A stretch of DNA of 64,000 bases from Streptomyces sp. cg36 (lineage in GTDB: Bacteria > Actinomycetota > Actinomycetes > Streptomycetales > Streptomycetaceae): positions 6,014,001 to 6,078,000 of the forward strand of contig NZ_CP163520.1 in assembly GCF_041080675.1 (NCBI RefSeq). The letters run 5' to 3'. A program made the translations under genes and the position numbers. Under the pieces are notes generated by a model. The model was not told where the DNA came from and did not search any database. It was given only the letters and a program-made list of their open reading frames with translations. Positions 44,287 through 51,917 of the stretch are shown here, piece after piece. How positions within the stretch are numbered: the stretch's first letter is position 1; each line of letters opens with the position of its first letter.

Positions 44287-45111
44287 TCAGTGCGGCCACT
44301 GCGGCGGACGGGTGGTGAAGTGCCCGCCGAGCCAGGTGTCGTCGGGGTCCCCGGGGGCGGGTTCGCCCTGTTCGGCGAGGAGTTTCGCGGCGTACCGCTC
44401 GGAGTCGTCCAGCGGTTCGTACCCCAGCGCCCGCGCCGAGGCGAGGTCCCACCACAGCCGGGTGTTGGCGGAGGAGCCGTGGACGACGGTGTGGCCGACG
44501 CCCTCGGCGCTCAGGGCCGCGTGGAAGAGCCGGGCCCCGTCGGCGGGGCTCAGCCAGAGGGAGAGCATCCGCACCGAGGTGGGCTCGGGGAAGCAGGAGC
44601 CGATCCGCACCGAGACGGTCTCCAGGCCGTGCTTGTCCCAGTAGAACTGGGCCAGGTCCTCGCCGAACGCCTTGGACAGGCCGTAGAAGGTGTCCGGGCG
44701 GCGGAGGGTGTCGACCGGGATCAGCTCGTCCGGCGCCAGCGGCACCTTCCCGCGCGGGCGCGGGGTGAAGCCGACCACGTGGTTGGAGGAGGCGAAGACC
44801 ACGCGCGCGACGCCCTCTTGGCGGGCTGCCTCGTAGAGGTGCTGGGTGCCCTCGATGTTGGCCCGGAGGATCTTGTCGAAGGACGCCTCCAGCGAGATGC
44901 CCGCGAGGTGGAGCACCGCGTCGACGCCCCGGACCGCCTCGCGCAGCGCGTCCCGGTCGGCGAGGTCCGCGGTGATCGCCTCCGGCGCGCCCGGGACCGG
45001 CCGCACGTCGAGGAGGCGCAGCGCGTAGCCGTACGCCGGGAGCAGCTCCCGCATCAGGGTGCCGAGGCCACCGGCCGCGCCGGTGAGCAGGACGGTGCGG
45101 GGAGCGGGCAT
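44287..45111 (-). CDS. udh: Uronate dehydrogenase
   Basis: A 274-residue short-chain dehydrogenase. It has the NAD motif TGAAGGLG, the segment VVFASSNHVVGF, the Tyr-x3-Lys pair in FYGLSKAFGED, and VRIGSCFPEPTSVRMLS, all as in Agrobacterium Udh. It oxidises glucuronate or galacturonate to the aldarolactone with NAD. The ATG at 45111 is preferred, having GAGGAGA 6 nt upstream and giving the family length; the frame is open 30 codons further. It is divergent from kdgD, another enzyme of the same oxidative uronate pathway, and shares an operator region with it. Confidence 0.87.
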   Translation of the reverse strand: MPAPRTVLLTGAAGGLGTLMRELLPAYGYALRLLDVRPVPGAPEAITADLADRDALREAVRGVDAVLHLAGISLEASFDKILRANIEGTQHLYEAARQEGVARVVFASSNHVVGFTPRPRGKVPLAPDELIPVDTLRRPDTFYGLSKAFGEDLAQFYWDKHGLETVSVRIGSCFPEPTSVRMLSLWLSPADGARLFHAALSAEGVGHTVVHGSSANTRLWWDLASARALGYEPLDDSERYAAKLLAEQGEPAPGDPDDTWLGGHFTTRPPQWPH

Positions 45112-45198
45112 GGGCTGTCTCCTCGGGGCGCGGGCGGCGGGGCGTACGGGAGGGGCGGGCGCGGTGACCGGCGCGGGGCCGGACATTTGCGTGGACGC

Positions 45199-45245
45199 CA
45201 TTCATATCCGTGGACACGCTAGGGAGCTGGATTCCGCTCCGTCAA
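45199..45245 (-). promoter_or_regulatory. udh promoter and IclR-type site
   Basis: On the minus strand TTGACG (45245-45240), 18 bases, then TAGCGT (45221-45216). It is followed at once by TGTCCACGGATATGAATG (45216-45199), an imperfect inverted repeat of the TGTYC-N8-GRAYR type. The same -10 hexamer and a related site occur at the divergent kdgD promoter. Confidence 0.6.
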
Positions 45246-45293
45246 GAGCGGGCGGGCGCCGTGTGTCGGCCCGGCGGATCGGCGGCGGGCGCC

Positions 45294-45346
45294 TTGACCG
45301 CCGTCGCGCGGCTGCCTTAGCGTGGCGATGTTCAGAAATATGGACG
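45294..45346 (+). promoter_or_regulatory. kdgD promoter and IclR-type site
   Basis: TTGACC (45294-45299), 18 bases, then TAGCGT (45318-45323). TGTTCAGAAATATGGACG (45329-45346) follows at the expected start point. Its first nine bases are identical to those of the palindrome upstream of iclR at 51810. Confidence 0.62.
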
Positions 45347-45387
45347 CCAATCAGAATTGTACACGACGCCTTGCTCAGGGAGCGCCC

Positions 45388-46404
45388 GTGACGCCCGTGA
45401 ACCCCGCCCCGCTCGCCGCCCGACTGGACGGTCTGCTCTTCTTCCCCGTGACCCCCTTCCGGCCGGACGGCACCCTCGACCTCGACGCCTTCCGCGCCCA
45501 TGTCGCGGGCGGGATCGAGGCCGGTGCGGGGGCCGTCTTCGCGTGCTGCGGGACCGGCGAGTTCCACGCGCTCACCCCGGCGGAGTTCCGGGAGTGCGTG
45601 GCCGCGGCGGTGGCGGAGGCGGCCGGCCGGGTGCCGGTGGTGGCGGGCGCGGGGTACGGGACGGCCCTCGCGGTCCAGTACGCGCGCCTGGCCGAGGAGG
45701 CGGGCGCCGACGGGCTGCTCGCCCTGCCGCCCTACCTGGTCGCCGCCGACCAGGAGGGACTGCTGCGCCACTACACCGAGCTCGCCGCCGCCACCTCGCT
45801 CGACACCATCGTCTACCAGCGCGACAACGCGGTCCTCACCCCCGCGACCGTCGTCGAACTCGCCCGCACCGAGGGCGTGATCGGCCTCAAGGACGGCATC
45901 GGCGACCTCGACCTGATGCAGCGCACCGTCAGCACGGTCCGCCGCGAGCTCCCCGGCCGGGAGTTCCTGTACTTCAACGGGCTGCCCACCGCCGAACTCA
46001 CCGCCCTCGCCTACCGGGGCATCGGCGTCACCCTCTACTCCTCGGCGGTCTTCTGCTTCGCGCCCGACCTCGCCCTCGCCTTCCACCGGGCGCTGGCGCA
46101 CGGCGACGACGCCACGGTGAACCTGCTGCTCGACGGGTTCTTCGTCCCCCTCGTCGAACTGCGCAACCAGGGCCGGGGATACGCCGTCTCGCTGGTCAAG
46201 GCGGGAGTGCGGCTGGCCGGTCTGGAGGTCGGCGACGTACGGCCCCCGCTGAACGAGCCCGACCCGGCCCACGTCGAACAGCTCGCCGCGCTGATCGAGC
46301 GGGGCCGGGCGCTGCTCGCCGACGGCCGTGCCGGCGGGGCGGCTCCCGCTTCCGGGCCGGGCGCGGTCGAAGGCGCGGCCCCCGCTGCCGGGGCGGGCGC
46401 GTGA
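45388..46404 (+). CDS. kdgD: 5-dehydro-4-deoxyglucarate dehydratase
   Basis: A 338-residue DapA-superfamily lyase. Key segments are GLLFFPVTPF, the phosphate-loop equivalent CCGTGEFHALTP, YQRDNAVLTP and the Schiff-base lysine in VIGLKDGIGD. It decarboxylates and dehydrates 5-keto-4-deoxyglucarate to alpha-ketoglutarate semialdehyde. GTG at 45388 after AGGGA; a second GTG lies three codons in. An Ala/Gly-rich tail of about 25 residues follows the fold. Its stop overlaps the next gene in GTGA. Likely partners are Udh (divergent) and the aldehyde dehydrogenase at 51918. Confidence 0.9.
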   Translation: MTPVNPAPLAARLDGLLFFPVTPFRPDGTLDLDAFRAHVAGGIEAGAGAVFACCGTGEFHALTPAEFRECVAAAVAEAAGRVPVVAGAGYGTALAVQYARLAEEAGADGLLALPPYLVAADQEGLLRHYTELAAATSLDTIVYQRDNAVLTPATVVELARTEGVIGLKDGIGDLDLMQRTVSTVRRELPGREFLYFNGLPTAELTALAYRGIGVTLYSSAVFCFAPDLALAFHRALAHGDDATVNLLLDGFFVPLVELRNQGRGYAVSLVKAGVRLAGLEVGDVRPPLNEPDPAHVEQLAALIERGRALLADGRAGGAAPASGPGAVEGAAPAAGAGA

Positions 46405-47552
46405 GGGCCTCCGCGTTCCTCTACCCCTGGGACGTCGTCGGCGACCCGGCCGCCGCCGGGCGGCTGGTGGACCTCGGCGTCCGCCAGGTGACGCTGGCCG
46501 CCGCCTACCACTCCACCCGCGCCCTCACCCCGCGCCACCCGCGCCACCGCGTGGTCACCGCCGAGTACGCGGCGGTCCTCTATCCGCCGGACGAACGGCG
46601 CTGGTCGGGGCGGGAGCTGCGGCCCCACCCCGCCGGATCCTGGGCCCTGGGCGACGCCTACGGCGAGGCCGCCGAGGCGCTGGCGCGGGCCGGACTCGAC
46701 GTCCACTCCTGGGTCGTCCTCGCCCACAACTCCCGCCTCGGCGCGGAACACCCCGGCACCTCGGTGGTCAACGCCTACGGCGACCGCTACCCGTGGGCGC
46801 CGTGCGTGGCGCGCCCCGAGGTCCGGTCCCATCTGGTCTCGCTGGCCGCCGAGGCGGCGGTACGGCCCGGGGCGCGCGGGACCGAGCTGGAGTCCTGCGG
46901 CTGGTACGGGCTGGCCCATCTGCACGCCCACGACAAGACCTCGGGCGTCGGCCTCGACGACACCGCCCAGTATCTGATGTCGCTCTGCTTCTGCGCCGTC
47001 TGCCGGTCCGGGTACGCCCAGGAGGGCCTGGACGACGAGCAGTTGGCGGCGGGGGTGCGGGCCGCGCTGGAGCCGGTGTGGCGCGGGGCGCCGACGACGG
47101 GCCCGGCCGGGGAGACGCTCCTGGAGGCGACCGTGGGCCACCGGGCGGCGGTCGCCCGCACGTTCCAGGAAGAGGTCGTCGGGGCCGTACGGGCCGCCGC
47201 CGGGCCGGAGTTCCGGGTCCTGCTGCACGCGGATCCGGGGGTCCACCGGTGCGGGGCGAACGCGGGCGTGGACCCGGCCGCAGTGTTCGCCCTCGCGGAC
47301 GGCGTGGTGGCGCCCTGCCCCTCCGGCCGTACGGACGCGCTGGGCGCCTTCGCTCCCCACGCGGCCCGGACGGGCGGGGTGCTGGCCGCCAACCTCACCG
47401 TGGTGTCGGGCCTGGGCGGCACCCCGCACACCCTCGCCGAGGACGCCGACCGGGCGGCGGCGGCGGGCGCGACCGAACTGCGCCTGTACCACGCGGGTCT
47501 GGCCTCGGACGAGGACCTGGCGGCGGTCCGGAAGTCGGGGGCGCTGACCTGA
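46401..47552 (+). CDS. Unknown protein coupled to kdgD
   Basis: A 383-residue protein with a GTG start overlapping the kdgD stop. It begins VRASAFLYPWDVVGDP and has QVTLAAAYHSTRALTPRHP, WVVLAHNSRLG, ESCGWYGLAHLHAHDKT and a cluster LCFCAVCRSGY. The alternating strand-helix pattern suggests a TIM barrel, and the Tyr/His/Glu-rich loops resemble a glycoside hydrolase-like active site. No signal peptide. I do not recognise the family. Its coupling to kdgD argues for a role in uronate or uronide breakdown, which is inference. Confidence 0.72.
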   Translation: MRASAFLYPWDVVGDPAAAGRLVDLGVRQVTLAAAYHSTRALTPRHPRHRVVTAEYAAVLYPPDERRWSGRELRPHPAGSWALGDAYGEAAEALARAGLDVHSWVVLAHNSRLGAEHPGTSVVNAYGDRYPWAPCVARPEVRSHLVSLAAEAAVRPGARGTELESCGWYGLAHLHAHDKTSGVGLDDTAQYLMSLCFCAVCRSGYAQEGLDDEQLAAGVRAALEPVWRGAPTTGPAGETLLEATVGHRAAVARTFQEEVVGAVRAAAGPEFRVLLHADPGVHRCGANAGVDPAAVFALADGVVAPCPSGRTDALGAFAPHAARTGGVLAANLTVVSGLGGTPHTLAEDADRAAAAGATELRLYHAGLASDEDLAAVRKSGALT

Positions 47553-47610
47553 CGGGGCCGGAACCGGGGCAGCACCGGGGCGCGCCCCGGCCCCGCCGAC
47601 CCGCGCCGAC

Positions 47611-48828
47611 TCACGCCCCCCGTCGCACCGGCGCGGGGCGGGCCAGCGCCGTCGCCACGGCGAGCGCGCCCGCGCCCACCAGCGGCAGCAGCACCCGTAC
47701 GTCCACCCATCCCACCAGCGCCGCCCCCAGGCCCGTCGCCAGCGCGTTCGGCACGAACAGCAGGGTGCCGGCCGTCGCCGCCGTGCGGCCGAGCACGGCG
47801 TCCGGCACCTCCCGCTGCACCGACGTCAGCGCCGCCACCAGTACGCAAGGCAGCCCGAGCCCGATGCCCGCCCCGGCCGCCAGCGCCGTCACGTCGTACG
47901 GCAGCGCCCGCAGGCCCACCGAGAGGGCGAAGAGCGCGGTGCCCGCCGCCGCGAACGTCCGCGCGGGCAGTCTGCGCAGCAGCGGCCCGGCCAGCAGGCC
48001 CGCCGCCACCGACCCGACGCCCTGCACCGCGTACAGCACCCCCGCGAACGCGGGCGGGCGGCCCAGGCGTTCGTCGACGACCGCGTAGAGCGCGGCCCCG
48101 TTCAGGCCCGCGCACAGCATGGTGGCCCCGCCCGCGAGCACCAGGGGCCGCAGCACCGGCGACGCCCACAGCGTCCGCGCGCCCTCGGCCGTCCCCGCCC
48201 GCCGGGCGCCGCCGGGCCGCTCCTCCCGCACCGGGACCAGCGCGAAGACCCCGGCCGCCAGCAGGAACGTCACCGCGTCCAGGGCCGCGACCGCCGCCCC
48301 GCCCCAGCGCGCGTACATCCCGGCCCCGGCCAGCGGGGCCACCAGTTTCATGCCCTCGTTGACCGTCATGCGCAGACCGTTGAAGTCGGCGAGGAGTTCC
48401 CGGTCGACGGCCTTCGCCACCAGCGCGGTCTCGGCGGCGTCCTGGACCACGCCGTTGGCCCCGTACACCAGGAGCACCGCGAACAGGATCCAGACGCGGC
48501 CCGCCCCGTCCACCGCGAGCAGCGGCAGGAGCAGGGCCGCCATCGCCAGGTTGCTCCCCACCAGCAGCGGGCGCCGCCGCACCCGGTCGGCCACCGCGCC
48601 CAGCACCGGGCCCACCAGCGTCGGCGCCCACAGGGCGAAGACCGTGAGCGCCGCCGTCGTGCTGGACCCGGTCAGCGACTTGGCCCAGATCCCGGCGGTG
48701 AGCCACATCGCCGACGAGCCGAAGCCGGAGACCACCACCCCGGTCAGATACAGCCGCGCCGCCCGGTCGCCGAGCACCCGCCCCAGTGGCCGCGCCCGGC
48801 CCTTCCGCTTCTCCCCGATCTCGTTCAC
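47611..48828 (-). CDS. MFS transporter, EntS-like
   Basis: A 405-residue membrane protein with about 12 hydrophobic segments and the MFS motif GAVADRVRRRPLL. It belongs to the same MFS_3/EntS-like group as the exporter at 1305 (VQDAAETALVAKAVDRELL corresponds to its [14 protein letters not shown] stretch). GTG start at 48828 with a weak Shine-Dalgarno. It lies between the kdgD unit and a penicillin-binding protein gene, on the minus strand. Substrate unknown; not obviously a uronate importer, because this group usually exports. Confidence 0.8.
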   Translation of the reverse strand: MNEIGEKRKGRARPLGRVLGDRAARLYLTGVVVSGFGSSAMWLTAGIWAKSLTGSSTTAALTVFALWAPTLVGPVLGAVADRVRRRPLLVGSNLAMAALLLPLLAVDGAGRVWILFAVLLVYGANGVVQDAAETALVAKAVDRELLADFNGLRMTVNEGMKLVAPLAGAGMYARWGGAAVAALDAVTFLLAAGVFALVPVREERPGGARRAGTAEGARTLWASPVLRPLVLAGGATMLCAGLNGAALYAVVDERLGRPPAFAGVLYAVQGVGSVAAGLLAGPLLRRLPARTFAAAGTALFALSVGLRALPYDVTALAAGAGIGLGLPCVLVAALTSVQREVPDAVLGRTAATAGTLLFVPNALATGLGAALVGWVDVRVLLPLVGAGALAVATALARPAPVRRGA

Positions 48829-48848
48829 GGCGCCAATGTCGCCGCTGA

Positions 48849-48894
48849 GGCCGCCCGTACGGATCGGGCGGACGCCCTGGGCGCACGGGCGGCC
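48849..48894 (-). terminator. Probable terminator after the PBP gene
   Basis: A 10-bp inverted repeat (48849-48858 and 48885-48894) with a 26-nt loop, just after the stop codon of the penicillin-binding protein gene. The long loop makes it a weaker candidate than the others. Confidence 0.4.
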
Positions 48895-48899
48895 GTGCC

Positions 48900-50354
48900 C
48901 TACGCGGAGCCCAGGGCCGCCCGCATCATCTTCTGCGCGACCGGCGCCGCGAGCCCGTTGCCGCTGACCTCCGAGCGGGCGGCGCCCGAGTCCTCGATGA
49001 GGACGGCGACCGCCACCTCCTTGCCGGTGGTGGAGCTCTTCGCGTACGAGGTGAACCAGGCGTACGGCGTCTTGGAGTTGCCCACGCCGTGCTGGGCGGT
49101 GCCCGTCTTGCCGCCGACCTCGGCGCCGTCGACCTTGGCGTTGGATCCGGTGCCCTGCTCGACGACCGTGACCATCGCGCCGCGCAGCTGGCTCGCGGTC
49201 CGCGCCGACATGATCCGCCGGTCGTCGCCGTCCTCGTACGACTGGAGGGTGTCGCCGTCGGCGTCCGTCACCTTGGAGACCATATGGGGCGCCGCCATGA
49301 CTCCGTCGTTGGCAATGGCGGCCGACACCATGGCCATCTGGAGCGGGGTCGCGGTCACGTCGAACTGGCCGATGCCCGTCAGCGCGGTCTGCGCCCGGTC
49401 CATGCCCTTGGGGTACACGCTGGGCGTCGCCCGCACCGGCACGTCCTGCTTGGCGTCGTTGAAGCCGAGCTTCTCCGCCATGGCCCTGACCTTGTCCTGG
49501 CCGAGGCCGTCCGCCATCTTCGCGAAGACGTTGTTGCAGGAGTACTGCAGCGCCGTGCGGATCGTGGCGTTCTCGCAGGGCGCGGACGGGTTCTCGTTGG
49601 TCAGCACCGTCCGGGTGTTCGGCAGGGTGTACGGGTTGGGGCTGTCGGTCTTCACGTCCACCGACGGGTACAGCCCGTTCTCCAGCGCCGCTGCCGCCAC
49701 CACCAGCTTGAACGTCGAGCCCGGCGGCAGCGGCTGCCGCATCGCCCGGTTGACCATCGGCTTGTCCGGGTCGTCGTTGAGCGCCTTCCAGGCGGCGCCG
49801 TCGGTGGAACCGGCGATCTTCGACGGGTCGTACGACGGGGTGGAGACCATGCCGAGGATCCGGCCGGTCTTCGGGTCGATGGCGACGGCCGCGCCCTTCT
49901 TCTTGCCCAGCGCCTGGTAGGCCGCCTTCTGCACGGCCGGGTCGATGGTCGTCAGCACGTTCCCGCCGGCCGCCCGCTCGCCGGTGAGCGCCGAGAGCGG
50001 GTCCTTCATCCGGCTGTCGGTGCCGTCCAGCACCTTGCTGTAGATGCCCTCCAGCTGGGTCGCCCCGTACACCTGTGAACTGAAGCCGGTCACCGCCGAG
50101 TACAGGGCGCCGTCGGTGTAGGTGCGTTTGTACGCGAGGTCGCCGCTCTTCGTCCTCTCCGATCCGGTGACCGGGGACCCGGCCACGATGATGTCCCCGA
50201 GCGGGTTCGCGTACAGCGCGATGGTGTTCCGCCGGTTCAGCTTGTCGTCCGCGAGGGCCTGGCCTTTGTAGAACTGCACATAGGTGGCTCGTCCGAGGAG
50301 GGCGAGCACCATGAGCAGACAGAAGACCGAGGCGCGCCTGATCGTTTTGTTCAT
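48900..50354 (-). CDS. Penicillin-binding protein (transpeptidase, PbpA-like)
   Basis: A 484-residue protein with one N-terminal membrane anchor (about 7-26). The transpeptidase motifs are PPGSTFKLV (Ser-x2-Lys), QYSCNN (Ser-x-Asn) and GGKTGTA (Lys-Thr-Gly). It lacks a glycosyltransferase domain, so it is a class B PBP, shorter than PBP2 or FtsI and close to actinobacterial PbpA. It crosslinks peptidoglycan. GGGAAC about 35 nt before its ATG, 18 nt from CGTC, might be an envelope-stress ECF promoter, but the spacing is unusual. No SEDS partner is adjacent. Confidence 0.92.
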   Translation of the reverse strand: MNKTIRRASVFCLLMVLALLGRATYVQFYKGQALADDKLNRRNTIALYANPLGDIIVAGSPVTGSERTKSGDLAYKRTYTDGALYSAVTGFSSQVYGATQLEGIYSKVLDGTDSRMKDPLSALTGERAAGGNVLTTIDPAVQKAAYQALGKKKGAAVAIDPKTGRILGMVSTPSYDPSKIAGSTDGAAWKALNDDPDKPMVNRAMRQPLPPGSTFKLVVAAAALENGLYPSVDVKTDSPNPYTLPNTRTVLTNENPSAPCENATIRTALQYSCNNVFAKMADGLGQDKVRAMAEKLGFNDAKQDVPVRATPSVYPKGMDRAQTALTGIGQFDVTATPLQMAMVSAAIANDGVMAAPHMVSKVTDADGDTLQSYEDGDDRRIMSARTASQLRGAMVTVVEQGTGSNAKVDGAEVGGKTGTAQHGVGNSKTPYAWFTSYAKSSTTGKEVAVAVLIEDSGAARSEVSGNGLAAPVAQKMMRAALGSA

Positions 50355-50450
50355 CCCGGACAGAAGACGAGCCGGATGAGGGCATTCGTTCCCTATGGCC
50401 GGTTTTCTCAGGAAGCTCTCATCTGCCGGCGGGCCCCTCGGCGGGCGGCG

Positions 50451-50951
50451 TCAGGGCGCCAGCAGCAGGACGACCTCGTCGATCTCCCGGCCCCGGGCCT
50501 GGGCGAACCCCCGGTCGTGGCCGACGATGTCGAAGCCGCACTTCTGGAGCACCCGGATCGAGCCGGTGTTGTCGGCCGCCGCGCGCGCGTGCAGCGGGCG
50601 CACCGGGACGAGCGCGACCAGCGCCGAGAGCGCGGCGGTGGCGACGCCGCGCCCCCAGTGGGCGCGGTCCACCCAGTAGGTCACCTCGCGCTCGTCCGGC
50701 GGGCCGTACACCGACGCGTGGCCGACGACCTCGCCGTCGGCCAGCACCGTGCGGATGACGGCGTCGGAGGAGAGGATCCGGGCCCAGTGCGCGTCGAAGC
50801 GGGCCCGGTCGGCCGGGTCCTCGGGGCCGAAGGCCGCCATGCGCACCGACTCGGGGTCGCTCATCTGCGCGTAGAACAACGGCAGGTCGCCGCCGCGCAC
50901 CTCGCGCAGGACGACGGACGGACGGGGCCGGGCCGCGGGGTTCGAAGACAT
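50451..50951 (-). CDS. GNAT N-acetyltransferase
   Basis: A 166-residue RimJ/RimL-type acetyltransferase. The acetyl-CoA loop is WGRGVATAAL and the late helix NTGSIRVLQKCGFDIVGH is typical. The substrate is unknown. It starts 3 bp after the iclR stop on the same strand, so it is likely co-transcribed with the regulator; a functional link is not evident. Confidence 0.85.
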   Translation of the reverse strand: MSSNPAARPRPSVVLREVRGGDLPLFYAQMSDPESVRMAAFGPEDPADRARFDAHWARILSSDAVIRTVLADGEVVGHASVYGPPDEREVTYWVDRAHWGRGVATAALSALVALVPVRPLHARAAADNTGSIRVLQKCGFDIVGHDRGFAQARGREIDEVVLLLAP

Positions 50952-50954
50952 GCC

Positions 50955-51725
50955 TCAGAGCCTACGGGTGGCCAGTGTCAGCCGGTCGCGGGCGTCGAAC
51001 AGGGCGTCCTTGACCATCTGCTCGTGCGCCGGGGTCAGCCGCGCCACCGGGACCGAGCAGCTGATGGCGTCGCGCGCGGGGGTGCGGTACGGGATGGCGA
51101 CGCCGAAGCAGCGCAGCCCCAGCGTGTTCTCCTCGCGGTCCACCGCGTACCCCTGCTCGCGGATCTGGTGCAGCTCCTCGATCAGCTTCTCGCGGTCGGT
51201 GATGGTGTGCTCGGTGAGCTGCTGGAGGGTCTCCGGGAGCAGCTTGCGCACCTGCTCGTCGCTGTGGGTGGCGAGCAGCGCCTTGCCCAGCGAGGTCGAG
51301 TGCGCGGGCAGCCGGCGGCCGACGCGGGTGAAGGGGCGCAGATAGTGCTGCGACTGGCGGGTGGCCAGATAGACCACGTTGGTGCCGTCGAGGCGGGCGA
51401 GGTGGATGGTCTCCGTGGTGTCGTCGGAGAGCCGGTCGAGGGTGGGGCGGGCGGCGGCCACGACCTCGTCGCCGTCGATGTACGAGGTGCCCACGAGCAG
51501 GGCGCGCACCCCGATGCCGTACCGCGTGCCGGTGGCGTCGGTCTCCACCCAGCCGAGCTCGACCAGGGTGCGCAGCAGCATGTAGAGGCTGGACTTCGGA
51601 TAGCCGACGGCCTCCTGGACGGCTGCCAGGGAGTGCATTCCGGGGCGTCCCGCGAAATATTCGAGCAGCTCCACCGTGCGCACGGCGGACTTGACCTGGG
51701 CCCCGCCCGTATCCGGAGTCGACAT
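50955..51725 (-). CDS. IclR-family regulator
   Basis: A 256-residue regulator. The N-terminal winged helix reads SAVRTVELLEYFAGRPG, with YPKSSLYMLLRTL as recognition helix. The C-terminal effector domain has HSTSLGKALLA and GYAVDREENTLGLRCFGVAIPY, typical of IclR. The ATG at 51725 follows GAGG; the frame is open upstream to 51809. It is divergent from a KGSADH-type aldehyde dehydrogenase. A palindrome upstream resembles sites at the udh and kdgD promoters, so it probably controls the whole uronate set and itself. Confidence 0.88.
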   Translation of the reverse strand: MSTPDTGGAQVKSAVRTVELLEYFAGRPGMHSLAAVQEAVGYPKSSLYMLLRTLVELGWVETDATGTRYGIGVRALLVGTSYIDGDEVVAAARPTLDRLSDDTTETIHLARLDGTNVVYLATRQSQHYLRPFTRVGRRLPAHSTSLGKALLATHSDEQVRKLLPETLQQLTEHTITDREKLIEELHQIREQGYAVDREENTLGLRCFGVAIPYRTPARDAISCSVPVARLTPAHEQMVKDALFDARDRLTLATRRL

Positions 51726-51786
51726 TCGACCTCGCCCCTTCTCGTCTGCGCGTCTTGCCAACGCAGAACGCCCGTCAATAGAGTCC

Positions 51787-51827
51787 AGCATATTCACCAG
51801 CAGGAACAATGTTCAGAATACCGAACA
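51787..51827. promoter_or_regulatory. iclR promoter and palindromic operator
   Basis: TGTTCAGAATACCGAACA (51810-51827) is an 18-bp imperfect palindrome with perfect TGTTC/GAACA ends. It is preceded by GAACA, which forms a second small palindrome with it. On the minus strand it overlaps a weak -35, 17 bases from TATGCT (51792-51787), the probable -10 of iclR. It can serve the divergent aldehyde dehydrogenase as well. Confidence 0.6.
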
Positions 51828-51917
51828 AACCCTGGTGGGGGAGCAGTGCGGGCAAGGACGGCCAGCGAGGTCCCGTTCCCGGACCACGGGCGGGACCGGT
51901 ACCCGGAAGGACATCGC

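Noticed and set aside
45112..45201. 30-residue N-terminal extension of uronate dehydrogenase
   Set aside because: It would put the coding region over the predicted leader and part of the operator, and it is Pro/Ala-rich. GAGGAGA before the ATG at 45111 gives the family length.
50366..50392. Envelope-stress (sigma-E type) promoter for the PBP gene
   Set aside because: GGAAC and CGTC are present but 18 bases apart, longer than the spacing I expect for sigma-E, so it is not listed as a feature.
50376..51917. N-terminal extension of the aldehyde dehydrogenase through the iclR gene
   Set aside because: It runs antisense to iclR and the GNAT gene. GGAAGG before the GTG at 51918 fixes the start.
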